Positions 18,049 through 27,216 are shown, counted from the first letter of the stretch. The stretch is 64,000 nucleotides of DNA from Alicyclobacillus shizuokensis NBRC 103103 (GCF_001552255.1 NZ_BCQV01000011.1:1-64000); one strand, 5' to 3'. Made by a program: numbers and translations. Notes: generated by a model from the letters alone, not told the origin.

Positions 18049-19833
18049 TTAGTTGGACCCGCCTGCCGCATGAATGTCATTGAACCAATACGGTGGATTG
18101 GTCAAAATGAAGTTGTTGGGCGTGTAACCAGTAAAGGTAGACCGCAGCAGGACAGGGTTTTTGGGTGTGTACACCGGGATGTCGTAGGCCCGCTGCTCAC
18201 GCGTCACGTAAAACTGTTTCAACAGGTTCTCGTCCTGAGTCTGATACGCCTTCACACCTGTCTTCACGTAATCAATATATTGCTTTGGTAGGTATTTTTC
18301 ATAGATGGCCACCTCTTCCGACTCTTTCTTAGTCGGATTGAGGCTCGTATCACTGTCAATCTGATACCAGCGTTGATACACGTCCGGCGGCAGAAACTGA
18401 CTGTGCAAGCCACCGTTGCTGTACAGCCAATCCCCCAAATCCTGCGGCAATTTGAGTTCGGGGTAAGAACCTTGCTGAGAATTGTTCACCCAGCCCACTT
18501 CGTTGGCGGGCAACTGCTTTTTCATGTCTGTCAGGTACTGCCCCCACTCTTCGCCCTTGAAAACCACCTTCACCCCGAGTGTCTGCTGCCACATCTGTTG
18601 AATCGCTTCTGCTACGTGGTCTGTGGTCGATCCGACCAGCAACACAACTGTGGGAAAGCCCTTCCCGCCTGGGTATCCGGCCTTGGCCATCAGTTGTTTG
18701 GCCTTTTCCGGGTTGTACGAGATGCCTGTGTCCTTGACCCACGGCTCCTGCCACTGCATGAGGAACGGATCATAAGCCGGGATGGCAGTGCCATTGAGGA
18801 CGCTCTTGCATATCGCCTCTTTATCAATCGCCATTTCGAATGCCTTGCGCACGTCCTCGTTCTGCAAGGCCTTGTTCTTAGAAGGCATGACCTCCAGCGT
18901 GTATTGCGCCTGTGTGTTCCAATAGTGCAGCTGGCTTTTCAGGGTCGGATCGGCATTGACCGCGGCGACGTCCTGGGAGCTGAGCAGTGCACAGTCCAAG
19001 GTTCCGTTTTTGAACGCCAGCAACTGGTTGATGTTCGATGAAAATTGCACAGTAATCTTCTTTAAATTGACTCTGCCCCAGTAGTAAGGGTTGGGCACCA
19101 AGGTCGCGGATGTCTTGTTTTGAAAAGAGGCAAGCTTGTATGGGCCGTTGCCGACCACCTTGCTGGGATTGGACCAATCGTCCGGCTTCATGTTCTCGAT
19201 GACCTTCTTATCCACCGGCACAATCCAAGCCGACGTATTCAACGTCATATCCCGTAGCAGGTGATTGTCTTTTTGGCTTAGCTTCATCTGCAGAGTGTGG
19301 TCATCGAGGGCTTTGACCCCCAAAGCGCTCATCGGCTTTTGCCCGGTGCGGCACTGGACAATGTTTTGAATCGGCACGTCGGTAATCGGCACGGGACCGT
19401 GCTTGGTCTCCTGAGCGGTCTGCAAACTGACGGCGCGCTGAATCGAGTAGACAAAATCCTCTGCGGTCACCGGGTCGCCATTGGAAAACTTGGCGTTTTT
19501 GCGCAAGTGAAACGTCCAGACCGTGTAGTCGCTGTTGTGCTCGATTTTGTCAGCAACCCCCAGCTCGTACTTGCCGTCCGGTCCACCATGCACAAGCCCC
19601 TCAAAGATTCCCGCCGAATCCAGGAACATCTGGAACGTCCACAGCGCTGGGTCAAAGCCGCTGCTGCCGTCGTTCCAGTACAACGAAAACGTGTCCGCCG
19701 CCTGCTTTGGTGTCGATTTCGTCGGCGCAGTCGCCTGGTTTTGCCCGACGTTGCCGCCCGCACAGCCGGCGACCAGTCCGGCTGCTGTCAGCACGGCTAG
19801 CGCATGCGCCCCCATCCGTTTCCCTCGCTTCAC
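18049..19833 (-). CDS. ABC transporter substrate-binding lipoprotein (SBP family 5)
   Basis: Extracellular solute-binding protein of 594 aa. A short basic N-terminus and hydrophobic stretch end in the lipobox LVAGC with the lipidated cysteine at 24. The mature part has the DppA/OppA architecture, with FSNGDPVTAEDFVYSIQRAV near residue 115 and FEMAIDKEAI near residue 336. Most relatives bind peptides, but several bind oligosaccharides or glycosides. Four transporter subunits follow in order, giving a complete importer. Its ATG at 19833 overlaps the end of the preceding TIM-barrel gene. Confidence 0.92.
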   Translation of the reverse strand: MKRGKRMGAHALAVLTAAGLVAGCAGGNVGQNQATAPTKSTPKQAADTFSLYWNDGSSGFDPALWTFQMFLDSAGIFEGLVHGGPDGKYELGVADKIEHNSDYTVWTFHLRKNAKFSNGDPVTAEDFVYSIQRAVSLQTAQETKHGPVPITDVPIQNIVQCRTGQKPMSALGVKALDDHTLQMKLSQKDNHLLRDMTLNTSAWIVPVDKKVIENMKPDDWSNPSKVVGNGPYKLASFQNKTSATLVPNPYYWGRVNLKKITVQFSSNINQLLAFKNGTLDCALLSSQDVAAVNADPTLKSQLHYWNTQAQYTLEVMPSKNKALQNEDVRKAFEMAIDKEAICKSVLNGTAIPAYDPFLMQWQEPWVKDTGISYNPEKAKQLMAKAGYPGGKGFPTVVLLVGSTTDHVAEAIQQMWQQTLGVKVVFKGEEWGQYLTDMKKQLPANEVGWVNNSQQGSYPELKLPQDLGDWLYSNGGLHSQFLPPDVYQRWYQIDSDTSLNPTKKESEEVAIYEKYLPKQYIDYVKTGVKAYQTQDENLLKQFYVTREQRAYDIPVYTPKNPVLLRSTFTGYTPNNFILTNPPYWFNDIHAAGGSN

Positions 19834-20690
19834 ATCAGACTCCCCCTTTGGTCTTCGTCTCCGGCAGCACTAATCCAGCGATCCAGCGCCTGCAAACTTT
19901 CCAACACGCCGGCCGCCTCGTCTCCGCCGCCTTCGTATTCCAGCGAGATACACCCGCTGTACCCGTATTCCTGGAGCCGCGTTAAGATGGGCCCGAGCGG
20001 AATCACCCCCTTCCCGCAGATGACCGACTGATAGCGAGTCCCGTCGATGGCCGGATACCCCTCATCACCCGCGGTCCGACGAAAGTCTTTTACGTGTACG
20101 TGAACTATCCTGGGCAGCAATTCATCCAACGCTGCCAGTGAAGACTGCCCGACCAAGATGAAATTGCCAGTGTCAAATGCAGCTTCCAGGGCGGGACTAC
20201 CCACCTCGTCGAGAATCCGCTGCACCTGCTCGCCGCGTCCGGCCAACTGCCCGTGATTCTCCAGCGCGAGTGTAAGGCCGCATCGCGCTGCCGCTTGTGC
20301 CGCCGCCCGCAATCCGCTGACGATATACTGCAGCCCGACGTCAAAATCGCATTCTGGCTTCGCATCGCCCGCAAACACCCGCACCACTTTGGTGCCCAGA
20401 GCTTCTGCTACCGGCAGACCGGTAAGAATAGCCTGAAGGGCCTGGTCTCGCCCCGCTCGGTCCGTTTGCACAAAGTCGTTAGTCACTGCATAGGCGCCGA
20501 CCTGCATTTCGTGCTCACGCAAGAACTGCTGCACTGCGGCCAGTTCCCGTTCGATGTCGCGCCAAAACACGTCCAACAGCTCGACGCAGTCAATGCCATT
20601 CTTCGCGCAGAAGTTCAGGAAATCCATGACGCTCCAACCCTGGTCGTAGAACTTGCGGTGCATGCTCCACATGCTCACGCACAACCTCAT
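19830..20690 (-). CDS. sugar phosphate isomerase/epimerase-like TIM barrel
   Basis: Second xylose-isomerase-like TIM barrel of the locus, 286 aa. Metal-site segments are LALENHGQ, AAFDTGNF, VHVHVKDFR and ISLEYEG. The start MRLCVSMWSMHRKF at 20690 is preceded by a GGGGG run; a longer frame to 20852 overlaps the preceding gene and has no family similarity. It overlaps the binding-protein gene by four bases and follows a Gfo/Idh/MocA gene with a 40-bp gap, the same pairing as at 10940-14062. Confidence 0.82.
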   Translation of the reverse strand: MRLCVSMWSMHRKFYDQGWSVMDFLNFCAKNGIDCVELLDVFWRDIERELAAVQQFLREHEMQVGAYAVTNDFVQTDRAGRDQALQAILTGLPVAEALGTKVVRVFAGDAKPECDFDVGLQYIVSGLRAAAQAAARCGLTLALENHGQLAGRGEQVQRILDEVGSPALEAAFDTGNFILVGQSSLAALDELLPRIVHVHVKDFRRTAGDEGYPAIDGTRYQSVICGKGVIPLGPILTRLQEYGYSGCISLEYEGGGDEAAGVLESLQALDRWISAAGDEDQRGSLM

Positions 20691-20730
20691 GTCTATACCC
20701 CCGTCCCGCGAAATTGGGCCGCTTGCACTC

Positions 20731-21783
20731 TCAGAGGCGCACCTCCCGCCCTGTCTCAGCCGAACGCACGATGGCCAGCAGCATCTGGACCACCTTTTGC
20801 CCCTGCTGGACCGTGCACAGCGGCTGTTGGCGCCGCTGAACACAATCGACAAAGTGATAGATTTCGTCCCGGTAGAAGTCGTTGCCTTCCACCGACAGTC
20901 TGGACTCGGTCAACACCCGGTTGTGTTCACCGTAGAACACGGGCGGATCGAGCGTTATCCCACCACGGTCGCCAAACACATCGACCTTCAGCGCGTCATC
21001 TTGGGGGCCGTTGACCGCCCAGCTGACCTCCAACTGCATGACCAGACCGCCAGCAAAGCGCAGGTACGCTGTCGCAAAGTCCTCCACGTCAAACACCTGG
21101 TTCTCCTGGTTGGCCGCATCGGAGGACTGCCAGCGCGAAGCCATCAAGGTCTGGTAGCGCCCGATGCCCTGTACCAATTGCCCGGAGACGCTGACCAAAT
21201 CCGGCATTCCGACCATCCACCAGGCTAAATCGAGAGCGTGCACACCGATATCCATAAGACACCCGCCGCCGGATTTGGACTTATCCGTAAACCACCCGGC
21301 CGGCGTTCCGCGCCGACGCAGGATATGCGCCCGCACGTAATACAACCGGCCCAAGTCGCCCGCGTCGAGAAACCGTTTGACCGCCTGCACGTCACTGCGA
21401 AAGCGGTGTGTCATACCGACCATGCAGATGCGCCCGGCACCCTCTGCCGCCGCCACCAATCGTTCGGCATCCTCAGCATCGGAACACAAGGGCTTTTCCA
21501 CCAGCACATCCACCCCATGTGCAAACGCCGTCTGCACCAATTCAGCGTGCGTTCGGTTGGGTGTACAGATGCTGACCGCATCCAACCGCTCCTGCTTGAA
21601 CATGGCTTGAGCGTCTGTATAGACAGCCTTGGCGCCAAACTCGTCTGCCAATTTGCGGGCGCGGAGGGCATCCAAATCGGCCAACGCAGCCAGTTCCACG
21701 TCCGGGTGGCTCTGATAGTGCGGCAAGTGCGCCACCCGCGCGATAGTGCCGGCGCCAATCACTCCGACTCGCAGCCGTTCCAC
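20731..21783 (-). CDS. Gfo/Idh/MocA-family oxidoreductase (3 of 3)
   Basis: Sugar dehydrogenase of 350 aa with VGVIGAGTIARVAHLPHY as the Rossmann glycine motif, DVLVEKPLC for the catalytic lysine near residue 97, and GGGCLMDIGVHALDLAWWMVG containing the conserved Asp and His of the active site. The C-terminal domain is complete. It sits between the ROK kinase gene (27 bp) and a TIM-barrel gene. It probably oxidises or reduces a hydroxyl of the imported sugar. Confidence 0.89.
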   Translation of the reverse strand: MERLRVGVIGAGTIARVAHLPHYQSHPDVELAALADLDALRARKLADEFGAKAVYTDAQAMFKQERLDAVSICTPNRTHAELVQTAFAHGVDVLVEKPLCSDAEDAERLVAAAEGAGRICMVGMTHRFRSDVQAVKRFLDAGDLGRLYYVRAHILRRRGTPAGWFTDKSKSGGGCLMDIGVHALDLAWWMVGMPDLVSVSGQLVQGIGRYQTLMASRWQSSDAANQENQVFDVEDFATAYLRFAGGLVMQLEVSWAVNGPQDDALKVDVFGDRGGITLDPPVFYGEHNRVLTESRLSVEGNDFYRDEIYHFVDCVQRRQQPLCTVQQGQKVVQMLLAIVRSAETGREVRL

Positions 21784-21810
21784 TGAAACTCACTCCCTTA
21801 ACTTCGTGAT

Positions 21811-22791
21811 TTATCCCCCGCATTGCCACCAAATCAGTGAGGCGGCACCAATCACACCCGCCCTGGCGCCCAACTGTGCCGGCACAATAGGCACCGGCTG
21901 CACCAGAGACGACATCCCGAGCCCCCGCACACGCGCGGCCAACTGCGAGACGAAAGCAGGGTTGGCGGCAACCACGCCACCGCCTACCACAACCACTGTG
22001 GGGTTGAAGGTGTGAATCAGGCTTACCACCGCATGCGCCAACGCAGCCAGCGCGTCATCCAGCGTCTCTCGGGCCAATGCATCGCCCGCCTCCGCCCACT
22101 GAAACACCATCGCCGTCGTCACACCGTCCAACCCGTGGCTGGACAGATACTCGCGAGCAACTGGCGAGACATCGGCCGGTTGCGCAGCCAAGCGTTCCTG
22201 CAACCGCTCCACCAAACCATGTCCGGAGGCGTAGGCTTCGACGCACCCGGTCGATCCGCACGTACACCGCGGCCCCCGGAAGTTCACGCATAGATGCCCA
22301 AGCTCGGCAGCTCCGCCCCAGGCTCCATGCAAAATGCGGCCGCCCGTCACAACCCCGCCTCCGATGCCAGTGCCGATAGTCAGGCCCACCGCGTCGCCGT
22401 GACCCTTGGCAGCTCCGGCCCACACCTCGGCCAGCAGGGCGGCATTGCCGTCGTTGTCGACGCGCACGGGCAGTCTGGTGGCCTGACCAATCCTCTCCGC
22501 AAGCGGCACCTGACTCCATTCGCGCAGGTTGGCCGTCGCCGAGCGTACGATGCCCTGCTCTGCATCGACTTGACCCGCCGTGCCCACCCCGATGCCGCGG
22601 ATGTGTATCGCGTGTCGCTGTGCCCGCGCCGCGAGATAATGCAACAGGTCGAAGACCGCCTTGAGCACCGCCTCGCCGCCCATTTCCGGCGTCGGCACGG
22701 TCAGCGCGCCCCGCAGACCGCCGGTCTCATCAACTAGGCCGGCGGCGACCTTCGTCGCACCGATGTCGACTCCGACGACACACTCAGACAC
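21811..22791 (-). CDS. ROK-family sugar kinase
   Basis: Cytosolic sugar or N-acylmannosamine kinase of 326 aa. The ATP phosphate motif GVDIGATKVAAGL is at the N-terminus. The active site VDNDGNAALLAE has the catalytic Asp. The structural zinc is bound through HLCVNFRGPRCTCGSTGC (His plus CxCGxxGC), and the ROK signature glycines are in GLTIGTGIGGGVV. The GTG start at 22791 overlaps the nanE stop by eight bases. Coupling to nanE suggests an N-acetylmannosamine kinase (NanK), but glucokinases look alike, so substrate remains inference. Confidence 0.87.
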   Translation of the reverse strand: MSECVVGVDIGATKVAAGLVDETGGLRGALTVPTPEMGGEAVLKAVFDLLHYLAARAQRHAIHIRGIGVGTAGQVDAEQGIVRSATANLREWSQVPLAERIGQATRLPVRVDNDGNAALLAEVWAGAAKGHGDAVGLTIGTGIGGGVVTGGRILHGAWGGAAELGHLCVNFRGPRCTCGSTGCVEAYASGHGLVERLQERLAAQPADVSPVAREYLSSHGLDGVTTAMVFQWAEAGDALARETLDDALAALAHAVVSLIHTFNPTVVVVGGGVVAANPAFVSQLAARVRGLGMSSLVQPVPIVPAQLGARAGVIGAASLIWWQCGG

Positions 22792-23512
22792 GCTGCTCAC
22801 CCTCCGCCGTCTGCTCCTGCAGACACCGGTGCAAAGACTCGACAAACGACTGCGTAATCTCCTGCGGCCGGGTGATTGCTGAACCGACAACCACCGCCCA
22901 GGCTCCCAAGCGCAGACACTGCGCCGCCTGCCGCGGCGTACGGATGCGCCCTTCCGCCACCACCGGTATGCTCAGGGACTCGCTGAGCGCTCCGATGAGA
23001 GGGAAGTCAGGCTCTTGTAAGGGAAATGTGTATTCCGTATAGCCAGACAATGTGGAGGCCACAACATCTGCTCCTGCCTGCGCCGCGAGAACCCCCTCGT
23101 GATACGTGGACACATCCGCCACCACCACAACTTCTGGAAAGCGTTGTTTCACCAGAGCCACGAATTCGCTGCCAAGCTGGCCGCCCGGACGTGGTCGCTG
23201 AGTCGCATCCACGGCCACGATATCTGCGCCCGCTCTCAACACCTCCTCCACGTCCTCCAGCGTTGGTGTGATGTACACGTCACTCCCGTGGCACTTGCGT
23301 TTCAGAATGCCAATCACGGGTAGAGTCGTGACCGATTTGATCTGTCGAATGTCGTTCGCTCCGTTTGCGCGAATCCCAACCGCTCCCCCACTTTCCGCTG
23401 CTATCGCCATGCGTGCCATGATGTCCGCGCCGTAGAGCGGCTCGTTTTCCAGCGCCTGACATGAAACGATGAGCCCTCCTCGGATTTTCTGCAGTATCGA
23501 TTCTTCTGTCAT
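22784..23512 (-). CDS. nanE: N-acylglucosamine-6-phosphate 2-epimerase
   Basis: TIM-barrel epimerase of 242 aa interconverting N-acetylmannosamine 6-phosphate and N-acetylglucosamine 6-phosphate. Family motifs are GLIVSCQALENEPLY near residue 12, the catalytic-lysine region GILKRK, SDVYITPTLEDVEEV, VAVDATQRPRPG and the phosphate-binding VVAEGRIRTPRQA followed by AWAVVVGSAITRP. It is the first gene of the minus-strand sugar operon. No sialic acid lyase (nanA) or nagA/nagB is in the window, so a route other than sialic acid may feed it. Confidence 0.9.
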   Translation of the reverse strand: MTEESILQKIRGGLIVSCQALENEPLYGADIMARMAIAAESGGAVGIRANGANDIRQIKSVTTLPVIGILKRKCHGSDVYITPTLEDVEEVLRAGADIVAVDATQRPRPGGQLGSEFVALVKQRFPEVVVVADVSTYHEGVLAAQAGADVVASTLSGYTEYTFPLQEPDFPLIGALSESLSIPVVAEGRIRTPRQAAQCLRLGAWAVVVGSAITRPQEITQSFVESLHRCLQEQTAEGEQRV

Positions 23513-23666
23513 TTCTTCCCACCCAGTCGCGGATTCCCTATTCTGTGCTGCCCTTGATTCTAGCTATTCTTCGCTGAAGAGAAATATCCTCCTTAAATTT
23601 TTTATTTGACGGATTGATTTTTCATGACAGATAGAGATACCATTCAGATAAAGTGAGGTGAGGCGC
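23513..23666. promoter_or_regulatory. divergent promoter region of the sugar locus
   Basis: AT-rich spacer between nanE (minus) and the metallophosphoesterase (plus). It carries GAAATATCC at 23581-23589, which recurs as GGAAATATCC at 27207-27216 upstream of the RpiR regulator gene, so it may be a common operator. Exact -35/-10 boxes are unclear; TTGACG at 23608-23613 is a possible plus-strand -35. Confidence 0.35.
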
Positions 23667-24503
23667 ATGCACGGCCCTGATTTATCGTTTGCCGTCCTGT
23701 CGGACCTACACTTCATGGCGTGGAAAGATACGCTGGCACCTGTCGAATGGGTGCCTCAGGTCATCGACAGTCTGGAAGATGCGGTTTGTCAACAACCCGA
23801 CTTTGTTGTCCTCAATGGAGACCTGACCAACGGCAAGCGGCGGGACTATGACCTGGCGTTCCAAGCGATTCGCCAAGTAGTGCCCTGCCCCGTGTACTGC
23901 ACCATGGGAAATCATGAGTATTACGGCTTCTATGAACCCGAGGACTACGCACCGCACCCCTTCAGCCCCGAGCGCGCCCAGCGTCGGTTTCTGGACTACA
24001 CGGGGCTCAAAAACATCTATTACCAAGTTCAGACCCGGATGGGAACCTTCTTGTTTCTCTCCTGCGAGTCCTACTCGCCAGACTTGAAGGACGCCGGATG
24101 GCTGTCCGACCGCCAGCTCGAGTGGCTGTCCAAGCGACTGACCTCTGCGCCTGCGGGCCCGGTATTCACCTTTGTCCATCAACCGGTCAACCGCACTGTG
24201 GCAAAGTCTGAATACACCCTGGTCCAATCCGAGGTGCTGCGCAACATCCTCAAGACTCGTCCCAACACCATCCTGTTCAGCGGCCACACCCACTGCAGAA
24301 TGGATCGCGTCGACCAACTGGTTCGTCAGAACGGAACCTGGTTTGTCGGTGGCGGCTGCCCCCACGGTGACTACCCTCAGTTCCGCTTCGTGCAGGTGTA
24401 CACAGACCGTGTTGCCCTGCGTCTGCGCGATTGCAGTCAGAAACGATGGCATGAGGAGTACCAATACGTGCTGTCGCTGCCCGACCTAAACCTTGGGTCC
24501 TAA
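23667..24503 (+). CDS. calcineurin-like metallophosphoesterase
   Basis: Dimetal phosphoesterase of 278 aa. All five family blocks are present: VLSDLHF, LNGDLTNGK, MGNHEYY, FVHQPV and FSGHTHCRMD. No signal peptide is visible, so it is probably cytosolic. The ATG at 23667 follows GAGGTGAGG; a GTG three codons earlier is less likely. It is divergent from nanE and cotranscribed with the secreted DUF4855 gene 26 bp downstream. It could act on a phosphorylated sugar, nucleotide or phosphodiester, but the substrate cannot be told from sequence. Confidence 0.85.
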   Translation: MHGPDLSFAVLSDLHFMAWKDTLAPVEWVPQVIDSLEDAVCQQPDFVVLNGDLTNGKRRDYDLAFQAIRQVVPCPVYCTMGNHEYYGFYEPEDYAPHPFSPERAQRRFLDYTGLKNIYYQVQTRMGTFLFLSCESYSPDLKDAGWLSDRQLEWLSKRLTSAPAGPVFTFVHQPVNRTVAKSEYTLVQSEVLRNILKTRPNTILFSGHTHCRMDRVDQLVRQNGTWFVGGGCPHGDYPQFRFVQVYTDRVALRLRDCSQKRWHEEYQYVLSLPDLNLGS

Positions 24504-24529
24504 TTCTGCTTGCTGAAAGGAGACGTTGT

Positions 24530-26230
24530 ATGAACACAGGCAAGTGGTCCAGGCTCGGCGCATCCACCATCGCGGGTGCCGGGATGATGGCGCTGTTGTC
24601 CGCCCCGACTGCCGCGAGTCCAACCCCAAGCGACGTCGATTTGGCTCTGCATCGCCCTTATCAAGTCTCCACGTCGGTCATCGACGACGTCTACCACGCG
24701 TCCGAAACAGTCAACTTTCCCGACGACGGAAGCAAGCTGACCGATGGTGTGGTCGGCCCCGCGAGTTGGAGCGCACACGGTCCGTGGGTCGGCTACCTGC
24801 GCCAAGATCGGCACAATGTGACGGTGGACCTGGGAAAGTCACAGACCCTGCATAAGTTGGACGCCTGGCTCTTGCAGGACACAGCTTCTGGCATCTATTT
24901 TCCACGTCATATGAAATTTTCCGTCTCTTTGGACGGAAAGCACTGGTCCTGTGTCGGCACAGCCAAACCCTCGATTCCTATCAGCCAGAAGGGGGTATTC
25001 ACTCAGGCGTATACCGTCTCCCACCTGAACGTCATCGCCCGCTATGTGCGTTACACGTTCTATGACGACGTGTTCGTGTTTCTGAGTGAGGTCGAAGCGT
25101 TTGGCCTGCCAGGAATCCAACCGGGCGCGGTGCGCCCACGGCCCACGCCCTCCCGGCCCGATGGTGATGCAGGTTTTCCTCGGGCGGGATCCGTCGCAAC
25201 ATCAGGCCGCCGGGCTGAGGTATTGATTCCCAGCGGATACTATTCGAGTCAGCCTGAACTCGGCGTCTGGCACTTGAACGAACTGCTGCCTTACGTCGCC
25301 TATCTAAACACCCGCCAGCAGATCCGTGGACGCATGTTTGACAGCTTCTTGTTCACACCCTTTGATACCGGTCCCAGCGGGGGCAGTTACGGCACGGGCA
25401 CCGCCACGCAAGCAGATTGGAAATACTTCGCCGACCAACTGTTCCAGAGTGGACTGCAGCTGGACGCCTTGGACCAGGCAGTCGCCCAAACCGACCAAGC
25501 CCTGCATCAAAAGAACTGGAAAGCCAAGGTGGTCATCGGCATCCCGTTTCCAGGCCTGAACAGCAACTGGGGAGATGGACTGGATTTTAACCCAGACCAC
25601 GTTGGCCAAGCACAGTCGCTGGCCAACCGTGAGGCGGCGGTGCGCTGGTATGTCTCCTATGTCAAGCGCAAATTCGCCTCCGCTGGCTTCCGGCACCTGG
25701 AACTCACCGGATTCTATTGGCAAAACGAGAGTGTTTACTTACAATGGACACCCAACGATGAAAAGCTCATTCGCGACACCGGACGCTTCGTTCACTCACT
25801 CGGCCACTACACATTTGACTGGATTCCCTACAACGAAGCTACCGGCTTTCGCGATTGGCGTTGGATGGGATTTGACACCGCCCTGATGCAGCCGAACTAC
25901 GCATTCACCACTGGCGCCACCGTGCAGCGCCTGCAATCCACCGCCCAGTTGGCGAGACACTACGGATTGGGCATCGAAATGGAGATGCACTGGGACATTA
26001 CCCGCACCGACAGCCTGGGGACTTGGGCGCGACAGAACTACCAAGACTATTTGAGCGCGGCGTACACATATCACTACCAAAACAGCTTTTTGGCGTGGTA
26101 TCAAAACACCACAACTCTGCTCGACTGCGAGACCAGCCAAACCCCGGCGATTCGCCAGGTCTACGACGAAACGTATCAGTTCATCCACGGTCAATATCAG
26201 CCCGTCAATCGGCCCGGCGGTGTCAGCTGA
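24530..26230 (+). CDS. secreted DUF4855 protein with discoidin-like N-terminal domain
   Basis: Exported protein of 566 aa. A signal peptide covers about residues 1-29 (GASTIAGAGMMALLSAPTAASP). Residues 35-195 look like an F5/8 type C carbohydrate-binding domain (KLTDGVVG, VTVDLGKSQTLHKLDAW, YVRYTFYDDVFVFLSEVEAFG). Residues 220-555 match DUF4855 (VLIPSGYYSSQPELGVWHLN; FDSFLFTPFDTGPSGGSY), a TIM-barrel-like family of unproven activity often found with glycan genes. Acidic residues in TGFYWQNESV and GIEMEMHWDI are candidate catalytic positions by analogy. It starts 26 bp after the phosphoesterase gene behind AAAGGAG. Role in releasing the transported glycan outside the cell is inference. Confidence 0.78.
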   Translation: MNTGKWSRLGASTIAGAGMMALLSAPTAASPTPSDVDLALHRPYQVSTSVIDDVYHASETVNFPDDGSKLTDGVVGPASWSAHGPWVGYLRQDRHNVTVDLGKSQTLHKLDAWLLQDTASGIYFPRHMKFSVSLDGKHWSCVGTAKPSIPISQKGVFTQAYTVSHLNVIARYVRYTFYDDVFVFLSEVEAFGLPGIQPGAVRPRPTPSRPDGDAGFPRAGSVATSGRRAEVLIPSGYYSSQPELGVWHLNELLPYVAYLNTRQQIRGRMFDSFLFTPFDTGPSGGSYGTGTATQADWKYFADQLFQSGLQLDALDQAVAQTDQALHQKNWKAKVVIGIPFPGLNSNWGDGLDFNPDHVGQAQSLANREAAVRWYVSYVKRKFASAGFRHLELTGFYWQNESVYLQWTPNDEKLIRDTGRFVHSLGHYTFDWIPYNEATGFRDWRWMGFDTALMQPNYAFTTGATVQRLQSTAQLARHYGLGIEMEMHWDITRTDSLGTWARQNYQDYLSAAYTYHYQNSFLAWYQNTTTLLDCETSQTPAIRQVYDETYQFIHGQYQPVNRPGGVS

Positions 26231-26297
26231 TCCACAAGTGTTCCGGAGCATCCGCACCGGCCCGCCCACGCGCGCGCAGCTTGGACGGGCAATTTCC

Positions 26298-27158
26298 TCA
26301 ATACAGCTTATCAAGCACGGATTTCGCCGTGGTGTTCAAGGAACGGAATGCGGACTCTCGATGGCGCATGGCGACCACCGTGGACAGGATGTCGAGTACG
26401 TGGATCTGTGCCAGCTTGGAAGAAAACGCTCCTCCCTGTAGCGGTGTTTCCTTTGCCGCCCCCAAAAGGATGGCGTCCGCATACTGAGTGATGGGGGAAC
26501 GGGCGTGATTGGTGATGCAGATGACATAGGCCCCGTTTTGCTTGGACATCTTCACCGCGTCAACCAGGTCCTTGGTGCTCCCAGACGTCGTAATGCCGAC
26601 CACCACGTCCTCAGGTGTAACCATAGACGCGTTCATTGCAATCACATGCGCATCGGACGCGCAATCCGCATGAAATCCTAGCCTCATGAACCGATACTTG
26701 GCGTCCGCCGCAGTGATTCCGGAGGAACCCACACCGAAAAACATCACGCGCTGGCAGCGAGCCAATGCCGAGCATGCCTTTTCCAACTCGGCTTCCTGCA
26801 AGAGGCTGTGCGTATCCTGCAGGGTTTGTGTGTTATGCGCCGTGATCTTCTCGGCCATGGTCGGGACGTCATCCGAGTCTTCGATACGTCCGTGCACGTG
26901 CTGACTCGGAGAGACAAGGTCTTGGGCCACCGCCAGTTTAAACTCCTGAAAACCGCGATACCCGAGCTTACGGCAGAAGCGGATGACGGTAGTCTCGCCC
27001 ACACCGGCTTTTTCGGCTAAATCGGTGACCGAAGAATATACCGTAGTCTCCGCATCGGCCAGGACCGCATCGGCCACCTTTTGCTCAGCCTTGGACAGAG
27101 ACGGATATACGCTGCTAATCATCGTCAAAGACCGTTGACCGGTGCCTGCTTTGTTCAT
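26298..27158 (-). CDS. MurR/RpiR-family transcriptional regulator
   Basis: Regulator of 286 aa. An N-terminal HTH_6 domain (about 1-77; AEKAGVGETTVIRFCRKLGYRGFQEFKL) is followed by a C-terminal SIS domain (about 125-260; GVGSSGITAADAKYRFMRLG, GITTSGSTKDLVDAV) that binds a phosphosugar effector. MurR relatives respond to N-acetylmuramic acid 6-phosphate or other aminosugar phosphates, which fits nanE nearby. It probably controls the surrounding operons, perhaps through the GGATATTTCC-type element found upstream of itself and of nanE. Confidence 0.88.
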   Translation of the reverse strand: MNKAGTGQRSLTMISSVYPSLSKAEQKVADAVLADAETTVYSSVTDLAEKAGVGETTVIRFCRKLGYRGFQEFKLAVAQDLVSPSQHVHGRIEDSDDVPTMAEKITAHNTQTLQDTHSLLQEAELEKACSALARCQRVMFFGVGSSGITAADAKYRFMRLGFHADCASDAHVIAMNASMVTPEDVVVGITTSGSTKDLVDAVKMSKQNGAYVICITNHARSPITQYADAILLGAAKETPLQGGAFSSKLAQIHVLDILSTVVAMRHRESAFRSLNTTAKSVLDKLY

Positions 27159-27206
27159 ACACCCATCTCCACAGGGAATGTTATCTCCACAATTCTATCA
27201 TACGTC

Positions 27207-27216
27207 GGAAATATCC
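27207..27216. promoter_or_regulatory. candidate RpiR operator upstream of its own gene
   Basis: GGAAATATCC, part of the palindrome CGGA-N4-TCCG on the minus strand. It lies just upstream of a possible -10 TATGAT for the RpiR gene. A related nonamer GAAATATCC occurs between nanE and the phosphoesterase gene. Weak, pattern-based. Confidence 0.3.

Noticed and set aside
21811-23512. Sialic acid degradation operon
   Set aside because: nanE and a ROK kinase are present, but sialic acid lyase and the GlcNAc-6-P deacetylase and deaminase are not, so the label would overstate the evidence.
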